From assembly GCA_007258455.2 (NCBI GenBank), contig VDFB02000003.1, forward strand, positions 42,535,986 through 42,599,985: 64,000 bases of DNA, given 5' to 3'. Position 1 is the first letter of the stretch; each line of letters opens with the position of its first letter. This document shows, piece after piece, positions 35,990-47,340 of the stretch. Under the pieces are notes generated by a model. The model worked only from the letters and a program-made list of their open reading frames with translations, had not been told where the DNA came from and ran no database searches. The DNA comes from Sequoia sempervirens. Lineage: Eukaryota; Streptophyta; Pinopsida; Cupressales; Cupressaceae. Position numbers and translations under genes: made by a program.

Positions 35990-37320
35990 TGCATGGATAT
36001 GGATTTTGAGCCTACATGCTTGATGAGATTATTCCCACGTAGCCTTTCAGACTAGGCTCTTTAGTGATTCACACATTTACCTTTGAGGATAAGAACATGG
36101 AATGAACTAGCTGAGAAATTCATCACACTTTGCCTATAGCATTGAAAGTGACAAAACCCTTGTGAAATTGTGCACGACCAAATAAAAAGGAGAGTCACTT
36201 ACTTCATTCTTCCAAAGATGGCAAAGTATGGCTAGCAAATGTCGCTGTCACATACTAAAAAAACAGTTGGTCCCTATCTTTTTGGAAAACCTCAACATGG
36301 AATTAATGCACCAACTTCAAATCCATTGCTGCAACACATTTGAGGATGTCATCGAAAAAGCAGTCTCCATTGAGAAAGCTCTTGTTGCGAAAGGATTGTT
36401 CAAAATCTTCAAAGAAAATCAAAACACTCCCAATGACAAAGGCAAATTTTGGTCTAGGAACAAAAATGTCACCAATGATGGGGCAGTTGATGCTAAACTG
36501 GTTAGCAAAGTCCACCTAGTATTCACCTTAAAGGTCCTTCTACACCAAACAATCTAACACCAAGTCAAGACCAAACTAAAAATGCAGTCCAAAATAATCA
36601 ACAACGAAGAGGTCCTTTACGAGCAAACAAACCGAAATGAACATACACATCCTTAGGGGAACTTATTGAATTGGTTCTAAGAAAATGTTTACAATCAAAC
36701 ACCATTCAACTACTAGAAGTTAGACACAATGAACCAACAATCTTTAAGTCTGCTTGATGGAATGACAATGACTTTTGTGAGTACCATCACACCAAGGGAC
36801 ATAAAACATCATCATGTTGGACACTTAAGGACCTTATCCAACACCTCATTGAACAAGGTGACATATCAGTAGATAATTCATAGGGAAAAATGAATGCTGA
36901 CCATACTATTTTCAAGAATCCCCTACAAGACCATGGGAAAGGAAAAACCTCTAGTTCAGGAAATAATACCAACAACAATGCCTATTACACCAACATCTCA
37001 TATAAGTATATTGTTAATAACATCCAAGCCTTTGATAATAATGTCTACCATTACCATCAAGAAAAATCCAGAATGTGTCGTTACAACCTAGAGATCTAAA
37101 GTAGTCTTGTAAGGGACTGCTTCTAATCCACAACCGAAGAATCAATATAACTTCCTAGACCATCTAAGAAAGAACCCCGCACAAATATCCATCCTTGAGT
37201 TGCTTCACATATCTCTTGAGCACAAAACCATTTTGGACAAAGCCTTACAAGAGACTTCCGTACCCATAGACCTAAATGTTAAAAATAAGATGGAGAGCCT
37301 AGATGATAAAAAATCAAGGT
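35990..37320 (+). pseudogene. Ty3/gypsy gag, C-terminal part to pre-protease region
   Basis: After the insertion, gag continues with CLMRLFPRSLSD, then a broken stretch equivalent to the ...WNELAEKFI core, then an open piece at 36228-36557 (FLENLNMELMHQLQIH, CCNTFEDVIEKAVSIEKAL). A zinc-knuckle-like CEYHHTKGHKTSSC lies near 36777-36818, followed by LKDLIQHLIEQGDI. The segment at about 37190-37310 (ISILELLHISLEHKTILDKA, SVPIDLNV) is the usual linker before protease. Multiple stops and shifts are present. Identity is lost after about 37320, where a short AGATACCCTA repeat occurs. Confidence 0.8.
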
Positions 37321-39352
37321 AGTTGTGGGAGATACCCTAGAGGTGCAACCCAAATAAGGTAGCTGTGAGAGATACCCTACATTAATGTAGATTCGGTTTT
37401 GAAAATAAGAATAGCCTTTTTTTGGGTACTCGACGCCACCTTAAAAGCCACTTAAAATAATATACAAGCTCCTTTGGTCAATCCAACCTATTGAAAGCAT
37501 TGACTGAGTCTTCCTATATGAACACCTTTCTTGATCGGGTCCATAGTGAAATTTATATCATATGCCAAATCAATTTCTTGGTGGTCTTCGGTATTTTGTG
37601 GGTACCCGAGGTTGAGTGCATAATGGTTTGTAAACATTTGATAAATTCAATCATTATACCGCATTCTCCTTATAAGCATTTGAAGAGTAAAAAAAACACT
37701 ACAAAAGCGAGTGCATTACTTTTTTCACTTTCCTAACAAACTTTAAAACCTTGTTATCTCAATTACAGGTCACTCCACCTGCTATCAAATCTATGAAAGT
37801 TCCAAACAATACTATTCTTTGGCCTTTGATGAAATAATAAGGCCACATTTATATTCCTTTCACCAAGCTCACCTTGTGGATTTATCAGGCCTCAAAAATT
37901 TTAAGCATTAAATATCTCTCATCCCTGATAGACACTACGAACTTCTTCAGCAGATACCAGGTCATTGGGTCTCCACAGATTCACTTTCCTCTAGGACAGG
38001 AGCATAAGATACTATGATATCCTAATAACATCAATAGATTGCCTACTTGTATATCAGTCGTCTCTCATCAGGTATCCCACTGTGTATCAGACATGATTGG
38101 ACAAGATCATAGAATGCTCTGATAGCCTGATGACACCACACCATTCACACTGCACGTTGGACTATGGACCTGTATTGACCCTTTAGCCTTCCTTCACATA
38201 AAAACCCACTAGATGGGGGATTATTTTTATTGAAAACCAAACAATATCAGCAATGCCTTCTCCTTATTGGGCCATCAAGCCATTGGGCCCTTCTCAAAGC
38301 TCGCACCTAGGTGTAGGGGCATGAGACTCCCCAGTATCATGATAAAAATACTTCTTCCTGATATATGTCAGTGTGGGAAAGAATTCTCTACCACCTCGAC
38401 ATACTGAAAAAGCTGGTACAAACTTCTAGAAGAGGTAGGCAATCAAATAGCTCTCTGAAAACCTGACACACAAATACTACCAGACATATCGACACATATG
38501 CTTTGGGACTTAGAATTTTTGTTGAATACAATAATCACAAAGATAAGCATGGAGTTAGAATGTGAGTACAAATGCAACTTTTGATCAATACATACAACAA
38601 TCATTTCAAAAAATTTAACAGTTTTTTTTATTAGTCCCTGCCTTTAAAGGCGGAGACTAATGTTTTCAGTTGAGCATAAGACATATTAATATGTGCATTG
38701 GAAACAGAGCCGAAGATATAATGCAAAGTTAAACCAAAGTTTTGATTTTCGTTTTTTTTTCCTGCATTAATATTTTCCAATTATCTGCCTCCCCGTTGGT
38801 CATCGGCGAATTTGCTGGGGTTTAATTTTTGCAGAAATAATTTCAAATAATTTTGAAGAACCTGTCCAATCAACGGAAGAGGGCAAAGTATCACGTATTT
38901 TTCCCTAATGTTTTCTCTGGTTTTTCTAGGAAGGGCACATGGACCTGGAACGAGGGTGCATGGCAGTATATTGCTTCCACATTTTGCAGTAAGGGACAGA
39001 TGGCTTTAGGCCCCCTCTTCAACCCAGATTTCTATTTCTCCCTTTCTCCGGTTGCTAATTGATCTCCCAATGTTCCTTGGTTCATTCTGTTGCGGGGTTG
39101 ATACAGTGCTTTTAAGGGTTGTGATGCATCTGTTCTAAGGGCTCTTTCCCTTGCATGTCTTGATAAGTGGCAATGGCCAGATTGTATGTCATAAGCGTGT
39201 TGAATTGTTGGTGAATCTTCAAAAAAAATCCTGAAACGGAACTGTTATTTATGTTTTGGAAATTTGTAGGTTTTTCTGGGCAAATGTAAAATTTTGTGCA
39301 CTCATCCAATGTCGGGAGCAGAGAATGGAAAACCAAATTGGAGGTTAAGACA
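37321..39352. other. Non-coding or unrecognised DNA
   Basis: No domain could be recognised. The part before 38600 may be an LTR or unrelated repeat. From about 38750 base composition rises in G+C with a possible 5' UTR-like look before the small exon-like frame at 39353, but nothing is proven. Confidence 0.3.
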
Positions 39353-39479
39353 ATGGTGAACAAGAGCATTGTCTATTTTGGGTCTACTTCTGTGTTGTTG
39401 GATACGAGTGGAAGTGTGGTGTCTAAGAAGCCATTAGACATGAACTGTGGGACTATAGCTTTTATAAGCTCGTGGGCAG
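39353..39479 (+). CDS. Possible short first exon, unrecognised
   Basis: An ATG at 39353 opens 42 codons (VNKSIVYFGSTSVLLDTSG, and later CGTIAFISSWAG) that run into a good donor, CAG followed by GTAAGA at 39480. It lies on the same strand and upstream of the MATH exons. I do not recognise the peptide and it does not look like the acidic N-terminus of UBP12/13. It may be chance. Confidence 0.2.
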
Positions 39480-42254
39480 GTAAGATTTTTTTATACACCA
39501 AATAGAAAATACCATTTTTTTGTTGCATAGATTTAATGCAAATGTGCAGATAGGCGTTAAATGAAGTCAAATGTATTTTTTGGTTCTTGGGGGTTTATTG
39601 GGGTCAGATTGTTAGTGTATGCTATGAGTTGTTTTTGACAGACTTTTTTATTTTTATTTTTAATGTTTTGTGTTGCTGGAGTGAGGTCTTTTCATAATCT
39701 ATTGATTTGTGTAGGTTTTTTAGGTTTTATTTTATCCAGGATTTTTTGTGATTTATGAGTTATTTTTGACTTTAAGGAAATCTCCCCCTTTAGGTTGTGC
39801 AAGCGGAGTTGAAGTTAGGGCTTGGAAAATGCTTGTACATTTAATGGTCCTGTGATATTCATTGCTTTTTTATCTTGTTAGAAGGTGCCAAGAGAGTAGC
39901 GCAACAAGGATATAATTTCACAGCTATGATCAATTGATGGGACAAAAAGAACACTTAGTTTGTAGACAAGGCTTCCAAAAAGAAACACAAGTCAAACCAT
40001 TCCACTTCCTATGAACACAAGAAGGATGAATGTTGGAAAAAGTATCTAATGGTGATAAAAGACTCAATTTTAGCAGAAGAATCCACTACATTTTGATGGG
40101 TTTTCATGCTTCCTAACAAGTAAACATCTATCAGTAATTGTCTGATGATCCCCAAGTTGAGCCTGTAAAGGTAGGGTCAGATCCCTTTGTAAAAATGGGA
40201 TGGAGATTGGTGACATGTGATAGCATCAGCTCTTTAGCAATACTAGTAGTACATAAGTTAGTAGATTTCCTGCTATAGAATGTTTTCCTCAAGAGATTTC
40301 AATTGGAAGTCCCTATACTAAAATGTGTAAGCTCCTCTAATTCACCTAATACACACAATTCCCAAGATGCACTATTTTATGCATTCAACTCATAATGATT
40401 GTTGTTACAAAACTCATTAGTGGGCTTAACATCTTCTCAATTAACCGGCCTCGAGTACCTCTTGCTCAAGTGTAGTTGAAACTTTAACCTTTGCAGGAAC
40501 TATTTAATCATAGACTGAGCATTTTGACTTTGTAATCTTGGCTTGTAAAGTGAACACAAAATTACAATAGTTATTGTATTGTTATCTTGATTAGGACTTA
40601 CCTATTATCTAAAACATTCAATTATAATGATTGTGAACCTAATTTAGTTTAACTTAGCATGATTTATTAGCTGAGACCCATCCTTTGGCTCAGCCTTTGT
40701 TTGTAGTCTTCTATTCTGCAAATATTTCACAGACAAAATGGCTCTTTTTGGTCAACATTCATTTGAAATTAAATCAGTCTAGTTTCTAGATTAAGATGAT
40801 GTCCACTAAAATTTTGCATTTTAATAAAATATGTTCCTGGATAAAGAACCAAGAACCACTTAATATAATTAGATTTGTAATGTCAAGGGAATTAAAAAAA
40901 GAATAATTATTTGCTGATATCTTCTATACTTTTACAGACCAACATGGAGAGATGCACTATTCATGCTAAGAAGTCAAGGTATGCCAAATATGCGAGGCAA
41001 GGAACACAGATGACAAGAAACATATTCTACTAAAATGTGTGTCATTCTCATCTGTTTATAAAGAATGTAATACATTAAGTAAAGATGTGTTAAATATGTG
41101 CATTGTAAACCATGAAATGTAGATGGTGAGAAACATAGACCACAACATGTGCAACTATTTTAATCTGTCCAAAGTTTCTAAAAATAACCACCACATCAGT
41201 ACATTATCATGGGAAACACTTCCGCTCAAGTCTCTTTGGGCTTTGATTTTGATGACTGGCAACTCCACTAAATAAAAATAGTGTTGGGACACATTGGTGT
41301 TAAAATTGTCAGGGTGGATGCACCCTGTTGTCATATGCTCTTCATTGATATGATGCTTTCTAATGTGTAATTTGTTTCATTCCATGCAAAGCTAGAAAAG
41401 AAAAATTCAAATTCACTGCTTTCTCTAGCTTAATTTGAATGTTTGAATGTCATGCATTCTAGACTCTCTGTTTGAGTCCTCCTCGCTTTTATTTCTGATG
41501 ATTTATGCAAGTGCTGCTGCTATCTTTTAGACATTGTCAGGATGGCAGCAAACCCATTTTGTGCATATCCTGCAATCCATGAGATTGAATCTCTTTGGGG
41601 CATTTTGTCAAACAGTTCACGTGTCTTGTGCCAAGTTAAGAGCTCGGGAACAAGCTATTGACATCCATCAAAAGATAATCAACGACGCATTTGATTCACC
41701 TCCTTCCCATACTCCCCACTGCAGTTCGAGATCGATTTCCCGCCCGCCGGCTAGGGTAAAAGAAATTGCATCTATAACGACAGCTACAGAAAAGGAGATT
41801 CTGTCTTGTTTGGATCATCTTTTTCTTCCGTCTTTGCTTACTCACTTTGAGTTGGAGAATCACACGTTTCTGGTCATGGAGGATATATTAGTGTCTTGAG
41901 GCACAAGCAATTGCATTCTCTTCATTCATTTTGTTCTCTGTTTTCTTGCTACAGGTTTATATTACTATATGTCACCATGTATGTGATGGTGGAAGTAAAT
42001 ACACTTGCAATACTGCTAAACTAATGTAATGCACCTGCATTATATAAATTTTTAACCATAACCATGCACGGCTAATTGTTCTGCATTGCTTTATGCTTTG
42101 TCTACTATTTTTTTCTTGTGCTTCACCCTTTTAACTTATTTTGGTAGTGAAGAGAATACCGATTTCAGACATGTCAAAATTTTACACACGGGCATCTCAA
42201 ATTTTTAATTGTTAAATTTCCTAATTCTTGGAAATGTTTTTCACACAATTGTAG
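39480..42254. other. Long non-coding stretch before the MATH exons
   Basis: Mostly AT-rich non-coding DNA. One 121-codon open frame at 41534-41899 (with SRSISRPPARVKEIAS and EKEILSCLDHLFLPSLLTHF) opens with TTG, has no recognised domain, and is left as unassigned. If the MATH exons belong to a working gene, this is intron. Confidence 0.35.
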
Positions 42255-42399
42255 GGCAAGGCGACACTGTAAGTACCGTGGAAAATCAGCCTTCTGAAGA
42301 CCCTCCTTCATCTAGATTTACCTGGGTAATTGATAATTTTTTGAGGTTAACTGTGAAGAAACATTACCCTGACATTTTTACCGTTGGAGGATTTCAATG
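42255..42399 (+). CDS. UBP12/UBP13-like MATH domain, first exon
   Basis: This 145-bp exon lies between TTGTAG (acceptor ending 42254) and GTAAGT at 42400. It encodes STVENQPSEDPPSSRFTWVI followed by DNF and a KKHYPDIFTVGGFQW end. This is the start of the MATH domain of plant ubiquitin-specific proteases 12 and 13, which typically read STVENQPxEDPPxxxFTWTI and HYSDVFVVGGYKW. In Arabidopsis these enzymes deubiquitinate many substrates, and the MATH domain supports partner binding. The exon is intact and the splice phase (two bases of Trp) fits the next exon. Confidence 0.75.
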
Positions 42400-42793
42400 G
42401 TAAGTGATTTTTGTTCGTTTGTGGTAGTTTAGTTGTTTTATTTATGCTTAATTAAGTAGGGTGGAGGAAGTTCTGCATACACGGTATAGTATTTAATTTA
42501 ATGAATAACCAAATCACATTCCTTGCAAAGCCCTAACAGTTAACTTTAGAGCTTATGAATATCAAAATCTGTGGATTGATTTGTTATTTGAGGCAGTCAT
42601 AAGTGACATTTATAGAATTTGAAGATTGTTGGAATTGAGGAAATATTAAATTCCACCTTGCATAAAACCCTAGCAAATTACTTCATAGCATGTAGACTTT
42701 AATTTTGATGTTTATGAATCATTTGTGGTTAAATTGAATTAGGGAGAAGTTAATTTTATGGAAAGCAGAATTTTGTCTATATGAGCCAGGCAG

Positions 42794-42948
42794 GGTGCTA
42801 ATTTTTATAAAAGGAAACAATGTAGATCAGCTATCTATGTATTTAGATGTGGCTGATGCGGCCACGTTACCTTATGGTTGGAGTAGACAAGCTCAATTTA
42901 GCCTGGCTGTTGTTAATCAGATTACCTCAAAATATTCTATACGAAAAG
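42794..42948 (+). CDS. UBP12/UBP13-like MATH domain, second exon
   Basis: The exon follows CAG at 42791-42793 and ends before GTATTT at 42949. Spliced to the previous exon it completes Trp and continues VLIFIKGNNVDQLSMYLDVA, then DAATLPYGWSRQAQFSLAVV and NQITSKYSIRK. This is the conserved second half of the UBP12/13 MATH domain. The Arg that normally follows the Trp is missing at the junction. I could not find the next expected exon (DWGFTSF...) or any peptidase exon in the remaining 21 kb, so this is either a gene with a very long intron or a captured or broken gene fragment. Confidence 0.75.
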
Positions 42949-45900
42949 GTATTTGATTTTTAAAAAAACTTAAATACATTTTTAGTATTATATCAAGTCA
43001 TTATAGTGGTATGATATCAATTCATATAATTGTGGCATTACTCAGAATCAGGAAAACTAAAAGTGCAAATGGAATTCAACTACCCAAGATTTAATTGCAA
43101 GGAGATAATAACCACTGAAGTTTAAAGAAAAATGGGAAAAACACAGTTTTTGAAGAACTCTGCACTTTGTTTGTCGTTGCCAAACAATCTGAAACAATTT
43201 TAATGTTTTTGCCTTTCTAATATCAGAGCAGGGTTCTAGAGGGGTCAGCAGCCCCCAGCTGGGACAAGATTCAGCACCCCAGGCACATTACCTGCATCAA
43301 TACAGGGCAGAATAGAGGGGCAGAACCCCACCGATAGACCCCATTTAAGGACTTTGAGGACATAGGGATAACAATTGCATATCCCATTTTTCATTATTTT
43401 ATGAGTCTTAACCAACTGTTTATAAATCCTTTTAATCCCTCGAGAAGTCGATAAATCCTAATATTGAAGATCAAATGGACAAAAAATAAAGGGCCTGTAA
43501 ATTATTTTTATGTGACAAGCCGAGGGGAATACTCTGCAAAAAAAACTCTAGAGCTGTAGAGAGATTTACAAAGAAACTCACAAGTTCATCTGCAGTACTT
43601 GGCTCACCAAGTTTGTAAACAATGACTTTGACTAAGAGACTAGCTGTCACAAATCACATTGTGTTGTGAAAGCAAAACAAAACAAAGCTTACTTCAACCC
43701 TTTCTAGAATCCCACAAGTACCGAATGGATATAATTATCTGGATTGGATTATCAAAGAGAAACCAACTTAAAGATCGCCCTGCCAGAGCACTTTACGATA
43801 TCAACAACAATGTAGAGTAGCCAACTCTCAAAAAACCTATCACATTTGTTAACAATCAGGAGAGCATTACCATTTTGATATTTAGTAGCTTTGTTCAAGT
43901 GCATAAAAGTTAATCTCGTACAATGATAACATACATCAAAATCAAGGGTAAGTTGATTGCCCAAGAAGAATGCAAAGCAGATCTAAATCACAAGCCCGGT
44001 AACTTGTTCTCAGCACTTCCTGATATCTAAAACTAAGAGATTATGCAAGGCCAAATGCCAAGTGCCCTCAAATGTAGAATACCTCATTTTGAGCAAAAAT
44101 GTTTCTCTTAAGATTTTTCATTGTTAAAGGTCTGATAGCCTATGTAAACGTAGGGTGCTATTATGTTATTGGATTACCCTTTGCCCTTCTTATGGGATAT
44201 AAGTTTGACCTTGGAGCAAAGGTAGACTTAGCTGCTTCTTATTTAGAATACAAATTCTTTATTACTCTTTGTCGTCTATCCATTACCAATAAGTATAAAG
44301 GTCTTCTGAATTTGATCTTTATGTTAAAACAGGGCATTTGGACTGTATTGCTCATCAATATAGAATAACACTTAACTACACTGGAACTACCCAAAACCAA
44401 AAACTAGACACAGTATTTGCTTCATGTCAAAACAACCGTAGAAGACCTGCATTCTAATTTCTTTTTGCTATTGCTTTGAGACACTTAATTTTTTAATACA
44501 CAATAGGCATATTTACAAATTTTAACTGGCACCCTTTAGTTGAGAACAAGAGTTTGTTCCTAGGGGTAAAAATCAAGTCTGTGTACATTTCATTTTAAAT
44601 GCAAAATCATTATAAAAAAAAGGATTTGTTTGCTTGTCTCCTTGTTCAATAGATGCTTGCTTTTGTACCCCTTGGGATGCAAAACAATTATCAGATTCTC
44701 TGCTCCCTCAGGTCATAAGAATTGTTATTTGGTTATGGTTTAAGCAGAACATACAAGATAGAGCATGTAGATTTATGCTATAAGTGATGATATATTTAGT
44801 AGACCTAAAACCAAGAAAGGATATTTAAAATTCAAAACAAATCTCAACCACTAGACCACAAATGGATTGCCAATTACATATTTTTCATAAAACAAACAAG
44901 ATAAACAGATAAATAAATATCATTTCAATTAACTTTATCTCAGAAGCATTTAACTGGTAAGTTGTTTCATGTAGATTTGTGACTTTGTTTGAGATGCAGT
45001 GTTACGCAACATTTTGCACCATCAACTTCAGGACATCTCCTAGAACACGAGAATATATTGTGACGTTCTAATGCCTTTCCGTTTGTGCCACACAGCTCTG
45101 GCTATGTTAGCCATGTTCTGCATAAGTTACAAGCTACTGTTTGTAGGAAATATCAAAATAGAAGAAATGAATAGAGTCAACACGACCAGTTTTGTATCTC
45201 ATAACTGACAACACATCTGTTTGTCTTCCATTTCCATTTTAACATTGCATGTGAATTTTTTTCAAAGATTCATTAGTCTTTTGGCTCTTTAACTTTTAAG
45301 CATTGAATTATGACACTATTAATGCACTATTACAATCAAAGCATTGAATTATGACATTATTAATGCACTATTGCAATCAAACACTGTTAAAAGCTTAACC
45401 CTTCACTGCTAATTGTTGGTGATACAGGATATTTTTCTTGACCAAAACAACAAATGGGTGGTAGAAAGAAGAAAATATTTTTAATGCATTAGCAGAAATA
45501 GCCACCCGTGTGTTTTGCCAAATAACTTTGGCATGCTTAGGAGTAAGAATCCATGGCATATAGTTGATGGAACAGGTCCAGCTTCAGCAACACGCCGTCC
45601 ATGCTCTTGTTTGCATATGTCAAAAAAAACCCATGTATATACATGATACTTTTTCAGACTATGATACTTATTTTGCTTAAGTCATTTTACAATACATGGC
45701 TTAAATTGCATACGATATTTTTGAGAACTTTTTTGCGATTTATTGCAAGTTTATTTTTAAATCTTAATAGTTTCAATGGATACCTATGGTTAGTATTAGA
45801 GGGTGATGGTCTAAACCAATTGAAAAATCAGCTAATAGCACTAACTAGCGTTATGAAATTCATCACCCCTGATTGTCAAAACTTGCACACAATGCTCGCT

Positions 45901-46189
45901 ACACATTAACAAACTCACTACTGTCTGCTGACTCAATAATGTAAAGGTTCAGCCCTTATGTGCTAAACCTGGTCATGTGGCTATAGATTTGCTTCAACCT
46001 GTCCTCTTCCACATAGATAATACAATGGGAATATATATATCTGTTAATGTCCTTTTCTTAAGCTTCTCTATGGTGTATCAAAATTGTTTTCAAAGAAAAA
46101 TAACTCTCCCCCTCAAAACTGTCATGAACCTAAGCTAACAATAACAAGACACAGTGTCTCCAAGCAATGACTTGAACGATTGTGACCAA
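42949..46189. other. Non-coding DNA, intron or intergenic
   Basis: No domain recognised. Several small open frames (for example 44099-44368 and 45601-45909) have no family resemblance and AT-driven composition. A direct repeat of about 57 bp (AAGCATTGAATTATGACA near 45299 and 45340) is visible. Confidence 0.4.
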
Positions 46190-46490
46190 AGAAAAGAACA
46201 AAAGAGCAAACTTTCAATTTGTCAATATGGAAAGTAGGATTGATAATTCTAAATTTGTCAATATGGAAAGCAGGATTGATAATTCTACAATGTTGAGCCC
46301 ACATTTCTCCTTCCAACAAGACCATCTCCATTGAGTTGCTTCATCTGTGTACTCTTCTTATATAGGCCAGATTTGTTACACAAAACTTCCCAAATCAAGT
46401 CAGGGTCTGTAATATTCAATCTCACAGTAGAACCAATTTGATTCAGAATCTTATCTTTTGTCTCTAACAATTGACCAAATCCCATTGATG
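46190..46490 (-). pseudogene. Cytochrome P450 fragment, CYP72-clan-like
   Basis: On the minus strand the sequence reads GSTVRLNITDPDLIWEVLCN and KSGLYKKS, then after a frame change LEGEMWAQHCRIINPAFHID. This is the stretch from the ITDP-x-LI region to the W-x-x-HRRIINPAFH helix-C motif of plant CYP72-clan P450s, haem mono-oxygenases of the endoplasmic reticulum. A 36-bp tandem duplication repeats RIINPAFHIDKF as RIINPTFHIDKL. The fragment then meets AAAGTTTGC, a possible donor at the position where this clan has its first intron. No haem-binding exon was found. It is a broken partial copy. Confidence 0.65.
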
Positions 46491-46725
46491 GCCATTCACT
46501 GGTTTAGAAACAGATACAACTTAATCATTTGAAGACTTCAATATTCAATCTCACAGTAGAACCAATTGAAGATGAATGCCAGTTTTTCCAATTCACTAGA
46601 ATTTGATTCAGAATCTTATCTTTTGTCTCTAACAATTGACCAAATCCCATTGATGGCCATTCACTGGTTTAGAAACAGATACAACTTAATCATTTGAAGA
46701 CTTCAATATTCTTAGTCTGAGAAAA
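46410..46725. repeat. 165-bp tandem duplication overlapping the P450 fragment
   Basis: ATTCAGAATCTTATCTTTTG at 46441 recurs at 46606, and CAATATTCAATCTCACAGTA and CATTTGAAGACTTCAATATT are also repeated with a 165-bp shift. The second copy carries an extra stretch (TCTAGTGAATTGG sense on the minus strand) that looks like original P450 sequence missing from the first copy. Confidence 0.85.
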
Positions 46726-46911
46726 GCCCATTTCTAGAATTGCCTTCCTTTCTGCAAGTGACCGATCAGTAGAGAAAGGAAAACGAGATTTTATAATGAC
46801 TGTCTCTTGCAATACAGACTTATGCACTCTATGTCCTCTTTTGACAATTGTCACTGTTTTCGCTTCAAACAGACCTGCTCAAGGCAAGGACTCCAGCTCA
46901 CGCAGAGCGCT

Positions 46912-47331
46912 TGTTGGAAAAAGAAATTAAATTAAATGAATGTAGAGATTAAGAAGTAAAAGAAATTAAATTAAATGAATGTAGAGATTAAGAAGTTCAT
47001 TTATAAGGGTTGTAAGTTCACAAGAATTAATCATCGTAACAAAAAAATTGACTCCAAATCTTCCTCTAAGAATATAACTCCTTGAAGCGTTCAATATGCA
47101 ACTATTTCAAATAGTTACAAAATACAAAAATAAATCCTTATATTAAAGAAATAAAATTCTAGTTAGATGAAACCTTAGGTGAGGATTAAATTAGATCACG
47201 AAATATGTACTCATCTTATGACTTGAGACAAAAAAATACTCAGCCTAAGTTTAGATTAAGTATGCTAGTGTAAAAGAAGACATGATAATTAATTAATTAG
47301 TTATTTAGGTGATTACCTATTTAATATAACA
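46912..47331 (-). mobile_element. 3' LTR of a minus-strand copia remnant
   Basis: The 420-bp block has ends TGTTGG...TAACA on the plus strand (TGTTATATT...TTCCAACA on the minus strand). A polypurine tract AAGGGGGG on the minus strand abuts it at 47332-47340, as expected for a 3' LTR of a leftward element. A 37-bp tandem duplication (AAAGAAATTAAATTAAATGA) lies at about 46920-46995. The partner 5' LTR was not found. Confidence 0.75.
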
Positions 47332-47340
47332 CCCCCCTTA

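Noticed and set aside
41534..41899. 121-codon frame upstream of the MATH exons
   Set aside because: It needs a TTG start or a late ATG, shows no known domain and no clear splice sites; noted only within the surrounding non-coding entry.
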